A DNA stretch of 14,713 nt. It comes from Bulleidia sp. (lineage in GTDB: Bacteria; Bacillota_I; Bacilli_A; Erysipelotrichales; Erysipelotrichaceae). The stretch spans positions 1 through 14,713 of the forward strand of contig JAEDEK010000038.1 of NCBI GenBank assembly GCA_016293365.1, given 5' to 3'. This document shows, in pieces, positions 13,683-14,713 of this stretch (positions within the stretch are counted from its first letter, which is position 1; each line of letters begins with the position of its first letter). A program made the translations under genes and the position numbers. The notes under the pieces are model-generated. The model was not told the DNA's origin. It was given only the letters and a program-made list of their open reading frames with translations, and made no database searches.

Positions 13683-14168
13683 TCAGCGGATGGTATGAAG
13701 AATATGCTGATCCAGGAAGAATGCTTTGAGAATATCAGCATTGACAGGGGAAAGATCAAAATCATCCAGATCCATCGGATCAACGAATTTCAGTTCATAG
13801 GATGTCTTACCGACTTTCATCTGAGGCATCTGCTGCAGCGTAATGGAAAAAGCTACATGGACAATACGGTAGATATTCCCGTCAGGGAAACAGACGATTC
13901 TGCTTGGGTCATCAAACAGACGGAAAGGAAACAGTCTGTTTCTGTCCAGATGAATTCCGGTTTCTTCCATCGTTCTACGAATGGCACACTCAGCGAATGT
14001 TTCCTCATCATGGATGTCACCGGATACAATACCCCAATGACAGGAGTCTTTTCTTTTTTCCAGAAGTACCTGTCCCTGATAAAGAATGATGACAGCTGAT
14101 CCGAATCGGGCAGGCCTGTTTGGCGATGGTGCCTTTGGATCATGCAGATAGTATAATGCCGGCGGCAT
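13683..14168 (-). CDS. Nudix hydrolase family protein with non-canonical Nudix box
   Basis: The 161-residue protein has a Nudix fold. Such enzymes cleave nucleoside diphosphates linked to another group, using divalent metal. Residues 22-40 form the first strands (FGSAVIILYQGQVLLEKRK), and the box runs from Gly50 to Ile72. It keeps Gly50, Glu56, Arg64, the metal-binding Glu68-Glu69 and Gly71, but the position of the conserved Glu in RE is Arg65 and the next hydrophobic position is Thr66. Activity may be altered or lost; the substrate is unknown. I chose ATG 14168 because AGGGGG lies eight bases upstream; a GTG at 14177 would touch that ribosome site. The start lies just past the hit stop codon, so the two genes form a minus-strand operon running toward the terminator at 13612-13648. 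Confidence 0.87.
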   Translation of the reverse strand: MPPALYYLHDPKAPSPNRPARFGSAVIILYQGQVLLEKRKDSCHWGIVSGDIHDEETFAECAIRRTMEETGIHLDRNRLFPFRLFDDPSRIVCFPDGNIYRIVHVAFSITLQQMPQMKVGKTSYELKFVDPMDLDDFDLSPVNADILKAFFLDQHILHTIR

Positions 14169-14173
14169 ATCAT

Positions 14174-14569
14174 TCACCCCCTGATTGTTTTCAGAACTTC
14201 ATCCAGATCCTGTGGGGCGGATTCCTCAAAGACAAAATGACATGCATCATCTGCACTGTAGCGTGGGATGATATGGAAATGAAGGTGATCAACGGACTGA
14301 CCGGCAACTTCATTGCAGTTGTTCAGAATGTTGCATCCTGCCGCCTTTGTATTGGTTACAATCTGACGTGCAAGGGAATGGACTGTCTTCATGCATGATG
14401 TGACTGTTTCTTCATCTGCTTCAAGAATGTTTTTGACATGGTGTTTCGGCATGACGATGGTATGACCATACGTTACCTGAGAAATGTCAAGTATCGCAAG
14501 GACACTGTCATCTTCATATACTTTTTTGGAAGGGATCTTTCCTTCAATGATATCGCAGAAAATACACAT
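14174..14569 (-). CDS. HIT-family (Hint-like) nucleotide hydrolase
   Basis: This 131-residue histidine triad protein is of the usual Hint/HinT length. These enzymes hydrolyse adenosine phosphoramidates and related nucleotides in the cytoplasm. The N-terminus MCIFCDIIEGKIPS is typical, with the CxxC pair that binds zinc in some members. YEDDSVLAILDI and GHTIVMPKHH follow, then ILNNCNEVAGQSVDHLHFHIIPR near residues 85-107, which contains the triad HLHFH with the final His as nucleophile. I start at ATG 14569, preceded on the minus strand by TGGAGG nine bases upstream; a frame start at 14599 would add ten residues not seen in the family. The stop is six bases before the Nudix ATG. Confidence 0.95.
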   Translation of the reverse strand: MCIFCDIIEGKIPSKKVYEDDSVLAILDISQVTYGHTIVMPKHHVKNILEADEETVTSCMKTVHSLARQIVTNTKAAGCNILNNCNEVAGQSVDHLHFHIIPRYSADDACHFVFEESAPQDLDEVLKTIRG

Positions 14570-14598
14570 AAATATAAACCTCCAGATCAATGATTTCA

Positions 14599-14713
14599 TT
14601 ATACTCCAGTTTTCATGTCATATGCCAGTATCATCAAGGGGTAAAAAAACAGAGTCTGTTCAATGAAGAATGTGCCAAGGAATCCTGCTGATTCATCTGT
14701 GGGAGGAATTGGC
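14599..14713 (-). CDS. 3' end of an unidentified gene entering from the right edge
   Basis: An open minus-strand frame enters from the window edge and stops with TAA at 14599-14601, giving 37 residues without an interrupting stop. The tail contains TDESAGFLGTFFIEQTL, then FFYPLMILAYDMKTGV, fairly hydrophobic, and uses the same codons as the neighbours (CTG, GAA, GCA, ATT). It ends 29 bases before the hit start, which fits an upstream operon member. I do not recognise the family, and the stretch is too short to be sure that it is coding. Confidence 0.4.
   Translation of the reverse strand, partial: PIPPTDESAGFLGTFFIEQTLFFYPLMILAYDMKTGV

Noticed and set aside
14598..14603. Perfect TATAAT on the minus strand before hit
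   Set aside because: No -35 better than GGCATA or TGGCAT at the right spacing and no extended -10. It overlaps the stop of the probable upstream gene, so it may be chance, although a weak internal promoter is possible.
14642..14660. Five-base hairpin with a T7 tail on the minus strand
   Set aside because: A stem of only AACAG/CTGTT with a 3-nt loop; it falls inside the open frame of the partial gene and is better explained as coding sequence.

Overview
The window reads as ordinary chromosomal DNA of a low-to-mid GC Bacillota, most likely a gut Erysipelotrichia-type organism. The grounds are strong Shine-Dalgarno sites, tightly packed operons with 4-nt ATGA overlaps, a MurT/GatD lipid II amidation pair, YhaM, a lipoteichoic-acid-type glycolipid pathway, and a manganese riboswitch in front of a P-type ATPase. 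The taxonomic call is inference from gene content, not a search result. No CRISPR array, insertion sequence, phage gene, rRNA or tRNA was seen.

Layout, left to right. (1) 1-685: a Vat/CatB-like hexapeptide acetyltransferase whose 5' end looks incomplete, followed by a 12-bp hairpin. (2) 770-1577: a TetR-type regulator with its own promoter and a UUCG-loop terminator. (3) 1642-3519: a two-gene surface O-acetylation module, an anchored SGNH esterase/transferase and an acyltransferase-3 membrane protein. These are the two halves that OatA carries as one protein. The module ends in a second UUCG-loop terminator. (4) 3580-10732: a six-gene operon with one clear extended -10 promoter. It encodes two GT4 glycosyltransferases of the diacylglycerol-glycolipid (LTA anchor) type, a flippase-like YbhN/LPG-synthase-domain membrane protein between them, the exoribonuclease YhaM, and MurT-GatD. 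The second glycosyltransferase carries a complete RecX domain fused in frame at its C-terminus. (5) 10795-13648: a yybP-ykoY manganese riboswitch with a mutually exclusive terminator, then an 879-residue type II P-type Ca2+/Mn2+ ATPase and a convergent terminator. (6) 13683-14713, minus strand: a Nudix protein with a non-canonical box, a HIT-family hydrolase, and the tail of an unidentified upstream gene that enters from the right edge.

Most of the window concerns the cell envelope: peptidoglycan or surface O-acetylation, the glycolipid anchor, lipid II amidation, and divalent metal export. The least ordinary observations are the glycosyltransferase-RecX fusion, the replacement of the fourth zinc-ribbon cysteine of MurT by aspartate, and the clean overlap between riboswitch stem P1 and the terminator. 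I see no wholly unknown multi-gene system; the fusion protein is the best candidate for something undescribed.
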